Shown here in pieces: positions 7,100 through 15,094 of a stretch of DNA of 20,985 bases. The notes under the pieces were generated by a model that did not search any database, had not been told where the DNA came from, and was given only the letters and a program-made list of their open reading frames with translations. The stretch is from a virus. The position numbers and the translations under genes are program-made. The stretch spans positions 1 to 20,985 of the IMG/VR virus record IMGVR_UViG_3300046804_003262; one strand, written 5' to 3'. Position 1 is the stretch's first letter. Each line of letters starts with the position of its first letter.

Positions 7100-7541
7100 T
7101 CGTATAACTGCTAACCTTGACGCAATACCAGATTTTATTGCACACTATGAGAACGAGCTTGAATCCGCCAAGAAGGATTGCCGCATCGGAGGCCTAGTTG
7201 AAAAAAATATAACAGCCTTGCCTGGCATTACCGAACATAGATTTAACCAACTGCAAGAGATTGAAGCAGTTTTAAACTATCTCAACATTCAACTACGCAA
7301 GATTAGACGTCGACATTTTCAAAAGTATTTGGAAGCCTATGCTCGTGCGCTAACTAGTAGGGATGCTGAAAAATACGTTGACGGTGAAGACGAAGTTATT
7401 GACTTTGAAACTATCATCAACGAAGTGGCCTTGTTGCGTAACAAATGGTTAGGCATTATGAAAGGTTTGGATACCAAGCAGTGGCAAATGGGACATGTGG
7501 TTCGTTTGCGTACCGCGGGTATGGAAGATATTCAAATTTAA
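7089..7541 (+). CDS. uvsY: UvsY, recombination mediator
   Basis: 150 aa (T4 UvsY 137). UvsY helps load UvsX onto single-stranded DNA covered by gp32. The assignment rests on size, on the N-terminal motif SRITANLDAIPDFIAHYENE, on the basic segment IQLRKIRRRHFQKYLE (about 72-87), and on the presence of UvsX and a gp32-like SSB in the same transcription unit. It starts inside the 3' end of the radical SAM gene (11-nt overlap). Its stop TAA (7539-7541) runs into the ribosome-binding site of metK. Confidence 0.85.
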   Translation: MWYSRITANLDAIPDFIAHYENELESAKKDCRIGGLVEKNITALPGITEHRFNQLQEIEAVLNYLNIQLRKIRRRHFQKYLEAYARALTSRDAEKYVDGEDEVIDFETIINEVALLRNKWLGIMKGLDTKQWQMGHVVRLRTAGMEDIQI

Positions 7542-7548
7542 GGAAAAT

Positions 7549-8649
7549 ATGAGTTATTTGTTTACAAGTGAGTCTGTGAGTGAAGGTCACCCAGACAAAG
7601 TTGCCGACGCAATTAGCGATGCAGTGCTGGACATTGTGATGGCCAAACAAGATCCTGCACTTCGTTGTGCATGCGAAACCTTGGTAACTACCAATCGTGT
7701 TGTGGTTGCTGGCGAATACAAAGGCATTTTGCACACTGAAGAAGTTGACTCAGCAGTGCGAAAAGTTGTCAAAGACATTGGCTACGAGCAAGCAGGGTTT
7801 GACTGGCGCACATTGGAAATCACAAACTTGTTGCATGGACAAAGTGCAGACATTGCCCTGGGCACAGATACATTTGGTGCTGGTGATCAAGGACTGATGT
7901 TTGGTTATGCTTGTAACGAAACTGACAATTACATGCCCAGCGCAATTTACTGGAGTCATAGAATTGTTGAAGAACTTGCAAGGCTGAGAAAAATTGGCAC
8001 AGTAACATTCTTGGGTCCGGATGCTAAATCACAAGTTACATTTGAATACAACGACGACGGCACACCCAAACGCATTGCCAAAGTAGTTTGTTCCACACAA
8101 CACACAGATGACATCAGCATTGATGCTCTGCGTTTGGCAGTAAGCGAAATTATTCGCGCAGTTCTCCCACAAAAATATGTTGACTCCAAAACAGAATTTT
8201 TCATCAACCCCACTGGTCGTTTTGTTATTGGAGGTCCTGATGGCGATACTGGTCTTACAGGTCGGAAGATTATTGTTGACACTTATGGCGGGTATAGCCC
8301 ACATGGTGGAGGGGCTTTCTCGGGCAAAGATCCTACTAAAGTTGATCGTTCGGCCGCATATATGATGCGTTACATTGCCAAGAACATTGTTGCTAGTAGA
8401 CAAGCATCTTGGGCAACGTGCCAGATCAGTTATGCTATTGGTATGAAAGATCCCATGAGCTTCTATGTCGAGTGCGAAGATAAAGAACTTTCAAGACACT
8501 TAACAGCCACAATACCTACTATTGTTGACTTGACACCCATGGGCATCATCAAATACTTTGATCTGTTCCGCCCAATCTACAGCAAGACTACAAATTACGG
8601 ACATTTTGGCAAAGATTTATTGCCTTGGGAAAAAGTAGACCTGTTCTAA
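7549..8649 (+). CDS. metK: S-adenosylmethionine synthetase (MetK)
   Basis: 366 aa, nearly full length compared with bacterial MetK (about 384), and no key region is missing. It makes S-adenosylmethionine from methionine and ATP in the cytoplasm. Seen: GHPDK (13-17), GAGDQGLMFGYA (109-120) and GGGAFSGKD (252-260), the ATP/methionine/metal loops of the family, followed by KVDRSAAYMMRYIAKNIVAS. The start ATG 7549 follows AAGGA by 4 nt, and MSYLFTSESVSEGHPDK matches the usual N-terminus. An auxiliary metabolic gene probably taken from a bacterium. Context suggests its product feeds the upstream radical SAM enzyme and the three methyltransferases of the glycan island. Confidence 0.95.
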   Translation: MSYLFTSESVSEGHPDKVADAISDAVLDIVMAKQDPALRCACETLVTTNRVVVAGEYKGILHTEEVDSAVRKVVKDIGYEQAGFDWRTLEITNLLHGQSADIALGTDTFGAGDQGLMFGYACNETDNYMPSAIYWSHRIVEELARLRKIGTVTFLGPDAKSQVTFEYNDDGTPKRIAKVVCSTQHTDDISIDALRLAVSEIIRAVLPQKYVDSKTEFFINPTGRFVIGGPDGDTGLTGRKIIVDTYGGYSPHGGGAFSGKDPTKVDRSAAYMMRYIAKNIVASRQASWATCQISYAIGMKDPMSFYVECEDKELSRHLTATIPTIVDLTPMGIIKYFDLFRPIYSKTTNYGHFGKDLLPWEKVDLF

Positions 8650-8657
8650 CAGTACCG

Positions 8658-8663
8658 TAAATA
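8658..8663 (+). promoter_or_regulatory. TAAATA late-type box before gmd
   Basis: GTAAATAG, with TAAATA ending 5 nt before the gmd ATG at 8669. There is no Shine-Dalgarno sequence. With T4 late-promoter geometry the transcript would begin at the A of the ATG. It opens the glycan island in the 19-bp gap after metK. Confidence 0.55.
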
Positions 8664-8668
8664 GCAGT

Positions 8669-9643
8669 ATGAAGAAAACTGCTCTTGTAACTGGGATGAC
8701 GGGCCAAGACGGCCCGTATCTCGCAAAATATCTTGTTGAAAAAGGCTATCATGTATATGGCCTAGTCAAACGTTATTCTAATCCCAATCTTGACAACATC
8801 AAGTGGTTGGGAATTGAAAACGACATTGAACTTGTAACTGGCGACATTACAGATGAAAACTGCATGAACCATATCATGCAGACTATCAAGCCACAAGAAG
8901 TCTACAACCTTGCCGCGCAGAGTTTTGTTGGGGTGAGTTGGGACTTGAACAAGCTCACTACCGAAGTAAACTGCATGGGTCCACTGAACTTGCTCAATGC
9001 AATACGTCAACACAATCCCAATGCTCGTTTTTATCAAGCCAGCACAAGTGAAATGTTTGGCAATGCCACAGAGCCTGGACAACAAGGTGAGACTACACCA
9101 TTTCGTCCACGCAGTCCTTATGGTGTAAGCAAACTGTACTCACACTGGATGACCATTAACTTCCGGGAAAGTTATAGCTTGTATGCTTGCTCGGGTATCT
9201 TGTTCAATCACGAAAGCCCATTGCGCGGCCGTGAGTTTGTGACACGCAAGGTAACAGACGCCGTGGCACGTATCAAACTGGGACTAGCTGACTCAGTTAC
9301 GCTAGGTAATTTAGACAGTGCTAGAGATTGGGGCTTTGCTGGCGACTTTGTAGAAGCCATGTGGTTGATGTTGCAACAAGACACTGCACGTGATTATGTT
9401 ATTGCCACAGGGCAACAACACACCATTGGTGATCTCTGTCGTGTGGCATTTGAACATGCAGGTATCACAGAATGGCAACACTTGGTCAAGAGTGATCCAA
9501 GATTCAAACGTCCGGCCGAACTCTACAGTTTGTGTGGCGACTCAAGTCGTGCAAGAGAATTGTTGGGTTGGAAACCACGCACAGATTTTGAAACCATGAT
9601 CCGTGATATGGTTGATGCTGATATCAAAAGACTAAGCGTGTAA
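8669..9643 (+). CDS. gmd: GDP-mannose 4,6-dehydratase
   Basis: 324 aa extended short-chain dehydrogenase. It converts GDP-D-mannose to GDP-4-keto-6-deoxy-D-mannose, the precursor of GDP-fucose, GDP-rhamnose and related sugars. Seen: NADP-binding TGMTGQDG (8-15), YNLAAQSFVGVSW (79-91), catalytic STSEMFG (125-131), YGVSK (Y151, K155), and FNHESPLRGREFVTRKV, the GDP-mannose site typical of Gmd. It is shorter than E. coli Gmd (373 aa) but keeps all motifs. No Fcl/Rmd-type reductase is visible in the window, so the next step must come from the host, from elsewhere in the phage, or not occur. Its last 20 nt overlap the convergent gene on the other strand. Confidence 0.93.
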   Translation: MKKTALVTGMTGQDGPYLAKYLVEKGYHVYGLVKRYSNPNLDNIKWLGIENDIELVTGDITDENCMNHIMQTIKPQEVYNLAAQSFVGVSWDLNKLTTEVNCMGPLNLLNAIRQHNPNARFYQASTSEMFGNATEPGQQGETTPFRPRSPYGVSKLYSHWMTINFRESYSLYACSGILFNHESPLRGREFVTRKVTDAVARIKLGLADSVTLGNLDSARDWGFAGDFVEAMWLMLQQDTARDYVIATGQQHTIGDLCRVAFEHAGITEWQHLVKSDPRFKRPAELYSLCGDSSRARELLGWKPRTDFETMIRDMVDADIKRLSV

Positions 9644-10451
9644 ACGGTAGCCCAGACCTGATTTCCTCCACAGTCCACTCAGTGTGTGCTAGTTGTTCTA
9701 GCCATGCTGTACGATCAGGACGTGGAGGATTTTCTATTTGTGCTAGATTCCAATTGGCAATGGTACTGGCCAAGCTGTTGGGCCCAACAAACGCTGGAAC
9801 ACCTGCAATCAGTGCTTGCGGGCCCGGACCTGAATTCCAATTCAACACACAATGGGCGTTGCTTAACACTCGATCAAAGTCAAAGTCGTCATAGGTGCCG
9901 TGGGTCATTTTAGGTTTGTCAATCAAACAGCCCTGGGGCATTGGACAAGTGCCGCGTGGATGCGGGCGCACTATGATAGGACGGTTGCTGTATTGTTTGA
10001 TTTGTTTTACAATGTCGGCTATCCATGCATTTACGTTAGGTAATCCTGCCCATTGCTGACTGTCGTGACGTTGCATGGCTATCACAATGTTTGTGCCCGA
10101 TCTCCAAGGTTTCAAATTCAATCCCAGTGCAGCCGCACGGTTGGGAATGGGATTGTCAAAGTTGTAACTGTTGATACCAGTGCCATTGACGCCAATCTTC
10201 CAAGTGCGCCCACGTTGTATCATGCCAACTTCAGCAACTACAACTGGCTTGCCCTGACGTCTAAATGTTTCGTACACTTCTTGATTGGGACGCATACGCC
10301 CAGTCCACAGCATACTCCATATCACAGCCACATCGGCTGTAGAGTCGTGATAGGTCACTGTGTGGCCCAGGGACACTAGCCCCTGGGCAATGGCTTGAAA
10401 AACAGGCACTGAATTTTTAGCGCCAAAATTATTAAACAGACTGATCTTCAT
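9624..10451 (-). CDS. Capsule-type glycosyltransferase-like protein, copy A
   Basis: 275 aa; start MKISLFNNFG chosen because the frame upstream is low-complexity and overlaps the divergent gene. The C-terminal half looks like the nucleotide-sugar-binding half of a GT-B glycosyltransferase of the capsule-synthesis kind: IVIAMQRHDSQQW, then RPIIVRPHPRG, then VLNWNSGPGPQALIAGVPAFVG, and finally the tail LAQIENPPRPDR...W. These blocks recur in the proteins at 12631-13599 and 13596-14408, so the three are paralogs. The exact donor and acceptor are unknown. It stands alone on the minus strand, divergent from the FkbM gene (19-bp gap) and convergent with gmd (20-nt overlap). Confidence 0.7.
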   Translation of the reverse strand: MKISLFNNFGAKNSVPVFQAIAQGLVSLGHTVTYHDSTADVAVIWSMLWTGRMRPNQEVYETFRRQGKPVVVAEVGMIQRGRTWKIGVNGTGINSYNFDNPIPNRAAALGLNLKPWRSGTNIVIAMQRHDSQQWAGLPNVNAWIADIVKQIKQYSNRPIIVRPHPRGTCPMPQGCLIDKPKMTHGTYDDFDFDRVLSNAHCVLNWNSGPGPQALIAGVPAFVGPNSLASTIANWNLAQIENPPRPDRTAWLEQLAHTEWTVEEIRSGLPFTRLVF

Positions 10452-10457
10452 TGTGAT

Positions 10458-10463
10458 TAAATA
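10458..10463 (+). promoter_or_regulatory. TAAATA late-type box in a 19-bp divergent gap
   Basis: TTAAATAG upstream of the FkbM-type gene; the box ends 7 nt before ATG 10471 and there is no Shine-Dalgarno sequence. The whole intergenic space between two divergent start codons is 10452-10470. On the minus strand the same stretch reads TATAACTA (7 of 8 matches to TATAAATA) about 10 nt before the copy-A start, so the gap may fire in both directions. Confidence 0.5.
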
Positions 10464-10470
10464 GTTATAT

Positions 10471-11118
10471 ATGCACAAAATAAATTCACACTGGTATTCG
10501 CCTGAACCGCCCAATGGATTTTTCAGCGAACGCTTGCAAGATGTTGTGGACGTACATTACCAGCAACGATATCGGTACTATGTGTACCAAAACATACCAC
10601 GCAAACGAACCATGATTGACATTGGTGCCAACATTGGCATCTTTGCCAAACCTTCAGCAGAACTGTTTGAGCGTGTGATATGTTTTGAGCCAGTGCGCAA
10701 AAATTTTGAAGTGCTGGAACGCAATTTAGAAAACTACAAAAACGTTGAACTCTATTGCCTGGGCATCAGTAACGTGCCTCAAACAGCAATATTTGCATTG
10801 CAGAGTCTGAAGTGCGGTGTATGTAAACAGGTTAACAGTTTTGAACCACATCCTGAATTTGAGCCACACACCGGAGAGCTTGTTACACTAGACCAGTACA
10901 ATTTTGACTGTGTGGATTGGATCAAAATTGACGTTGAAGGTTTTGAAGATGCTGTGTTAGAAGGCAGTCGAGAAACAATACGTCGCAATAGACCTTGGTT
11001 GCTGTTGGAAGACAACGGCAAGCGCGAGCAACATCAACAATGGCTAAATGACTTGTGTGGACCCTATGAGCCTGCGCCAGTTAAAAGTAAAACAAACACA
11101 ATATGGATACCCAAATGA
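10471..11118 (+). CDS. FkbM-family methyltransferase
   Basis: 215 aa. SAM-dependent methyltransferase of the FkbM type, usually O-methylating sugars or polyketides. Seen: SAM-binding MIDIGANIGIF (48-58), acidic strand-2 motif CFEPV (71-75), and the family signature DWIKIDVEGFE (149-159) followed by AVLEG. No membrane segment. The ATG lies 7 nt after a TAAATA box and lacks a Shine-Dalgarno sequence. Its stop overlaps the start of the next gene (ATGA), so it is coupled to a glycosyltransferase; a role in methylating a glycan is the natural reading. Confidence 0.88.
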   Translation: MHKINSHWYSPEPPNGFFSERLQDVVDVHYQQRYRYYVYQNIPRKRTMIDIGANIGIFAKPSAELFERVICFEPVRKNFEVLERNLENYKNVELYCLGISNVPQTAIFALQSLKCGVCKQVNSFEPHPEFEPHTGELVTLDQYNFDCVDWIKIDVEGFEDAVLEGSRETIRRNRPWLLLEDNGKREQHQQWLNDLCGPYEPAPVKSKTNTIWIPK

Positions 11119-11930
11119 AATACGCAGTTGTTACAACATTCAATGCCAGCGGTTACGAACGCTATGCTAGTCGCATGATTGATACATTCTTACAGAACTG
11201 GCCCCGAGAAATTGACTTGTACGTTTACACTGAGGATTGTGCAATACGTCAAAGCGCACCTAACCTGCATGTTAGAGATTTGCATGCAGTTAGTCCAGAA
11301 ATTGTAGCCTTTAAACAGCGTTGGGGTAATGACCCTAGAGCACGTGGCCTAGTGGCCACAGGACCTGCGGATCGCAAAGGCAAAGCACCTGGATTAGGCT
11401 TCCGTTGGGATGCCATACGATTCAGCCACAAAGCCTATTCAGTGTGCCACTGTGCGGCAAACTGTGATGCTGATGTGTTGTTCTGGATGGATGCAGACAT
11501 GGTATGTCACACACCCATCACCACTGACTTTATTGACAGTCAAATGCCACCCAAAATTGGCCTGGCATACTTGGGACGCGAACGCAAGTTTAGTGAATGT
11601 GGCTTGTATGGTATGAATTTACGTGACTCTGTAACACGTACATGGTTAAGTGAGTTTCAGCTAGCATACGATTCAGGACGTTTAATGACCATGGCCGAAT
11701 GGAATGACTGCTGGGTGTTTGATGAGACACGTAACGAAGTACAAGCCGCTCACCCTAAATGGCGTCAATTAAATTGGAGTCATGGATTGATCAAGGGCGA
11801 AGGCCATCCTTTGATTAACACAGCCTGGGGTGCGTATCTTGATCACCTCAAAGGCAAACGCAAAGAAACTGGCCGTAGCATGGCTAAAGATCTTATTCAG
11901 CCACGCACAGAAAGTTACTGGTCTGCTTGA
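11115..11930 (+). CDS. GT-A-like glycosyltransferase (DxD), facing its paralog
   Basis: 271 aa. The start at 11115 (MKYAVVTTFNASGYERYA) is chosen because it gives the 4-nt ATGA overlap with the FkbM gene; ATG 11103 would add four residues. Features of a GT-A nucleotide-sugar transferase: beta-strand start with a Thr-Thr-Phe turn, FSHKAYSVCHCA helix, and the metal/nucleotide motif FWMDADMVCH (D126-A-D128). Family not assigned. It resembles the convergent gene 11915-12634 around the DxD core and at the C-terminal end (WGAYLDHLKGK versus LGEYLIHYKAK). The 3' ends of the two overlap by 16 nt. Confidence 0.78.
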   Translation: MKYAVVTTFNASGYERYASRMIDTFLQNWPREIDLYVYTEDCAIRQSAPNLHVRDLHAVSPEIVAFKQRWGNDPRARGLVATGPADRKGKAPGLGFRWDAIRFSHKAYSVCHCAANCDADVLFWMDADMVCHTPITTDFIDSQMPPKIGLAYLGRERKFSECGLYGMNLRDSVTRTWLSEFQLAYDSGRLMTMAEWNDCWVFDETRNEVQAAHPKWRQLNWSHGLIKGEGHPLINTAWGAYLDHLKGKRKETGRSMAKDLIQPRTESYWSA

Positions 11931-12634
11931 TACTCAGCCTTGCTGTGCTTGGCCTTGTAGTGTATGAGATACTCGCCTAGTACAGTGTGTGGCAAAGGTG
12001 TTTTGTAAGGTTTGGCAAATCCTTCGCACAAGTCATAGACTGGGGCAGCCGCAAGATTGATTGCGGCCCCAAACACATCGTTGTCATAGAATCTACGCAG
12101 GTCTGCGTGATCACGTTCAACATAGCGTCTACGATACTCATTTCTAAAAGCATCAAATTTTTCATGGCGGGTGTTTACAGCAAACACACCTGTTTCAGGC
12201 ACAAGCCATAATCCAGGATTGCCTGATTTGTCTGTAGTGTATGTTACACCCATGTACATGCTGAGATCTTCGGGTCGCATACAATCTAAGATTAAGTGAG
12301 CTGGCAAAGACTTCATGGTAACCACGTCAGCGTCTAACCACAAGATCCAATCTGCGGTGCTGTGGTACATGGCATGTATCACGCTGAATGCTTTCTTGCT
12401 GAACTTTTTAACTTGCACACCATAATCAGTGTCTTGTTGCAAACGATGATACTCAGGATCTGCATGCTGATTAAAGTCAACTTGTTTGATTCTTGAATGT
12501 GTGGGCAGTTCAAAACCTTCCACGTAACAAGTTAATTGAAACTGTGGATCCCAATTTTCCAAAAAACTACTCACGCAGTCCTTGCCTATTAGATCATAGT
12601 AGCGTTGATCAAAACTGGTAATAATTTCTATCAT
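11915..12634 (-). CDS. GT-A-like glycosyltransferase (DxD), last gene of the minus-strand operon
   Basis: 239 aa from ATG 12634-12632 (MIEIITSFDQRYYD), which overlaps the stop of the preceding minus-strand gene by 4 nt. Core: KKFSKKAFSVIHAMYHS, then WILWLDADVVTMKSLP with D101-A-D103 as the metal-binding motif. Paralog of 11115-11930 by shared order and wording of these blocks, though the N-terminal third has diverged. Acceptor and donor unknown; probably cytoplasmic, as no membrane segment is seen. Confidence 0.78.
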   Translation of the reverse strand: MIEIITSFDQRYYDLIGKDCVSSFLENWDPQFQLTCYVEGFELPTHSRIKQVDFNQHADPEYHRLQQDTDYGVQVKKFSKKAFSVIHAMYHSTADWILWLDADVVTMKSLPAHLILDCMRPEDLSMYMGVTYTTDKSGNPGLWLVPETGVFAVNTRHEKFDAFRNEYRRRYVERDHADLRRFYDNDVFGAAINLAAAPVYDLCEGFAKPYKTPLPHTVLGEYLIHYKAKHSKAEYQADQ

Positions 12635-13599
12635 TTTTCCACAAACTTTCTCATGTGCGCCCAAGCAGTACCATCTCTAAGCTCTTGGTGACTCCAGTGA
12701 AACTGACTAATGCGTTGTATCCATGCATCACGATCAGGTGTTATAGGAGTTTCTATCTTGTCTAATCTTGTTTCGGCAATTTCACGTACTTGACTGCGCT
12801 CAGGGTCAGTAACAAATACTGGAATGCCTTCAATTGCCGCGCCTACTGTGGGACTGGAGTTGTGATTGACCACTGCCCAGCAGTTTTTCAAATCTTGTTC
12901 CAAAGACGTATCAGGTGCGCTGAGTTCAACGTTGAGCAATCTGCGACCAATGCACAGTTTCATCAAACGGTCACAGTATTTTTTAGCTCGCTTGTCTCCA
13001 GGGTGCGCACGTATTCTAATGGGTCGTTTGGTGTATCTGCGTAGTTGCATTATGGTCTTTACTGCCCAGTCCAACACTTCAAATCCGCCCATGCTCCAAC
13101 CGCCATCACGTTGCAAACACAACAAGATGTGATTGCCTTGTGTGCGCCAAGGTTTGAGATGTACATTGAGATTTTGTTGTACCGCTAGCCAACGAGCTGG
13201 ATCAGGTGCGGCATCACAGTATTCGCCAGTGTTGGGGAACACACCATCAAAACTGTAACGCAACCAATATCCAGGATTGGCTGTGTTTTTGTATAGGAAA
13301 AGATTACTGTCAGCAATCACGGTGCGACCATTATAGGTTCTTTGCCCGTCTAAGATCTGTTGACGCAGTTGCAAGTGCGGTGCAGATTTTCCATGTTCAT
13401 GAACCCAGCCCAACATCACGGCCACGTCGCTGGGTTGATAGTTAAAGTCATGTACAATTACGCCTTCATCACCGCAGGCCTGCACACCTTGAATAAAAAA
13501 CTTCAAAGTATTGAGTTTGTCTGTGGCAGCTTTGAGGCTTTCCTCAGTTGTGTATTGTTCTTTTCTTGGCAACGTGGCCAAATAGCTTACAACTTTCAT
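12631..13599 (-). CDS. Capsule-type glycosyltransferase-like protein, copy B
   Basis: 322 aa, the longest of three paralogs. Blocks shared with copy A, in order: SDVAVMLGW, VHLKPWRTQGNHILLCLQRDGG, KRPIRIRAHPGD, AVVNHNSSPTVGAAIEGIPVFV, and a tail LDKIETPITPDRDAW...W...ELRDGTAW. The middle PSDVAV-to-QRD part is clearly closer to copy A than to copy C. HP and the NHNSS-to-GIPVFV segment are where GT-B capsule enzymes (Kdo- or sialyltransferase-like) bind the nucleotide sugar; that role is inferred. Start MKVVSYLATLPRKE overlaps the upstream gene by 4 nt and the stop overlaps the downstream one by 4 nt. Confidence 0.72.
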   Translation of the reverse strand: MKVVSYLATLPRKEQYTTEESLKAATDKLNTLKFFIQGVQACGDEGVIVHDFNYQPSDVAVMLGWVHEHGKSAPHLQLRQQILDGQRTYNGRTVIADSNLFLYKNTANPGYWLRYSFDGVFPNTGEYCDAAPDPARWLAVQQNLNVHLKPWRTQGNHILLCLQRDGGWSMGGFEVLDWAVKTIMQLRRYTKRPIRIRAHPGDKRAKKYCDRLMKLCIGRRLLNVELSAPDTSLEQDLKNCWAVVNHNSSPTVGAAIEGIPVFVTDPERSQVREIAETRLDKIETPITPDRDAWIQRISQFHWSHQELRDGTAWAHMRKFVEK

Positions 13600-14408
13600 T
13601 GTTCTTGCATCATTCTAAAAGCGGTACCATCACGCAGTTCACGCACATGATATTGACCATAGGCCATGCTGTGGCACCATGCATCTAATTTGTCTTGATC
13701 TGCCCAGTAAGGGTTTTCAATTTGACTTAGTTGAGTACTGGAAACAGGTTGTGCTATGTGACTAGGAGCCAACACAAATGCTGGTACACCTGCCAGTATA
13801 GATTCCACTGCCGCAACGCTGTTAAATGTCACGAGTGCATGAACATCGTCTGCCAGTACTTGAGTTAACGGGGCAGTCATTACACGATCGATTCGTTTTG
13901 GCGCTCGTTGGCGTACCACTATGGGGCGGTCGGTGTATTTTTTGAGTTCATCAACTGTTTGTTGTACCCATTGTTCTTGATTGATTCCATAATATCTGCA
14001 GGGCTTTTCGTCTGGCGCCGCAACAACAATTTTCCTACCAAATTTTCTTGGTTGCAATTTGATATCCAGCACCTTCCAGCGATCATTGGGACGCTGGCGT
14101 ATTTCTGTGTGTTGCAAATCGTTCTTAACAATGCGATGGTACAGTTTGTTGCCCATGCGATTGTGTCTACTGATGTTGTTACCAACATAGCCAGAATCAA
14201 CATAGTAAAAATCTTTGCCATCAGCTAGACATTTTTGCATGATTTTGTATTTCAAAATACCACGTAGCACTGGCGTCATACCATCTTGCACTACATCATA
14301 TTTGTAATCAAAAAAATCTGTGTCTGTGGGCTCCTGGCCCGCACTCTTAGCCAGCATGTTGATGTATTCATCTTCGCCGCCTTTGCTAAGAAAAATAAAA
14401 TTGGTCAT
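13596..14408 (-). CDS. Capsule-type glycosyltransferase-like protein, copy C
   Basis: 270 aa from MTNFIFLSKGGEDE; this start is preferred over an ATG 51 nt upstream because it gives the ATGA overlap with the preceding gene and has AAAGGA about 8 nt before it. The C-terminal half shares the paralog blocks: DRPIVVRQRAPK (with R-Q where A and B have R-P-H-P or R-A-H-P), ALVTFNSVAAVESILAGVPAFV, LSQIENPYW, and HVRELRDGTAF at the end. The N-terminal half is different from A and B, with YYVDSGYVGNNISRH. The missing HP motif hints at a changed or lost activity. Confidence 0.68.
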   Translation of the reverse strand: MTNFIFLSKGGEDEYINMLAKSAGQEPTDTDFFDYKYDVVQDGMTPVLRGILKYKIMQKCLADGKDFYYVDSGYVGNNISRHNRMGNKLYHRIVKNDLQHTEIRQRPNDRWKVLDIKLQPRKFGRKIVVAAPDEKPCRYYGINQEQWVQQTVDELKKYTDRPIVVRQRAPKRIDRVMTAPLTQVLADDVHALVTFNSVAAVESILAGVPAFVLAPSHIAQPVSSTQLSQIENPYWADQDKLDAWCHSMAYGQYHVRELRDGTAFRMMQEQ

Positions 14409-15094
14409 AGGATGTTCCTTTGCTGGCAGTATTCTGTTAGTATGCGTTCTCGATGCCACTCGTCACCCTGTGGTGTGTCAGCAAACTCGTGGAAGCATGG
14501 AGTGCCCAAGGTATAATGCAAGAGCTTGGCGTCGGGGTTTGGCCCGTATTCATCAGGCAACCAATTCCATTCTTTTGGTAGTTCGTCAATGCGGCTATCA
14601 TCAATCCAGGTAAAGCGATGCAGTTCGGCGCCACTGGCCTTCATAATGTATTCGGGAGTGAGTCGACGATTGGGAAAGCTACCGCAGTTCCACACTATGA
14701 CTGAACTCCAGTTTTTACGTGGATAATCTTCGTTCTTACTGCCCAGATACTTTTCAGTCATCTTGGTCTTGTAATCATGTTTGACCACAGCAACATCTTT
14801 GTCCAAGCCGATGCTGTTGTAAAGCTCAATGATGTCGCCACGCACTATCATGTCACCATCAATAAAGATAGCTCGTCCAGTAAAGTGCATGAGATAAGGT
14901 ACTAGAAACCTTGTGTAGATAAAATGATTGCTTCCGTCAGTGTGTGTTTCTGTATAGTCTTTGAACAAGTTCAAGGCCACAGGCATGATGGCCACAGGCG
15001 CTGATGCATTGCGTATAATACTGTTTACGCAAACATGGTAAGCAATGGCTTCTCGTGGATCATAACCTACAAATACAGGTACGATATCTTTCAT
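14405..15094 (-). CDS. Glycosyltransferase, GT8-like (DGD motif)
   Basis: 229 aa. Typical start IVPVFVGYDPREAIAYHVCVNSI, a feature of lipopolysaccharide-type GT8-like enzymes, then FIYTRFLVPYL and AIFIDGDMIVRGDI with D79-G-D81 as the metal-binding DxD. Further on are VIVWNCG and the C-terminal LLHYTLGTPCF, where GT8 enzymes have a His for the metal. It transfers a sugar from a nucleotide donor with retention in that family; donor unknown. It overlaps both neighbours by 4 nt. Confidence 0.8.
   Translation of the reverse strand: MKDIVPVFVGYDPREAIAYHVCVNSIIRNASAPVAIMPVALNLFKDYTETHTDGSNHFIYTRFLVPYLMHFTGRAIFIDGDMIVRGDIIELYNSIGLDKDVAVVKHDYKTKMTEKYLGSKNEDYPRKNWSSVIVWNCGSFPNRRLTPEYIMKASGAELHRFTWIDDSRIDELPKEWNWLPDEYGPNPDAKLLHYTLGTPCFHEFADTPQGDEWHRERILTEYCQQRNIL

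Noticed and set aside
7495-7548. In-frame upstream start for MetK (18 extra residues)
   Set aside because: It overlaps uvsY, has no ribosome-binding site, and the family N-terminus begins at the ATG 7549 preceded by AAGGA.
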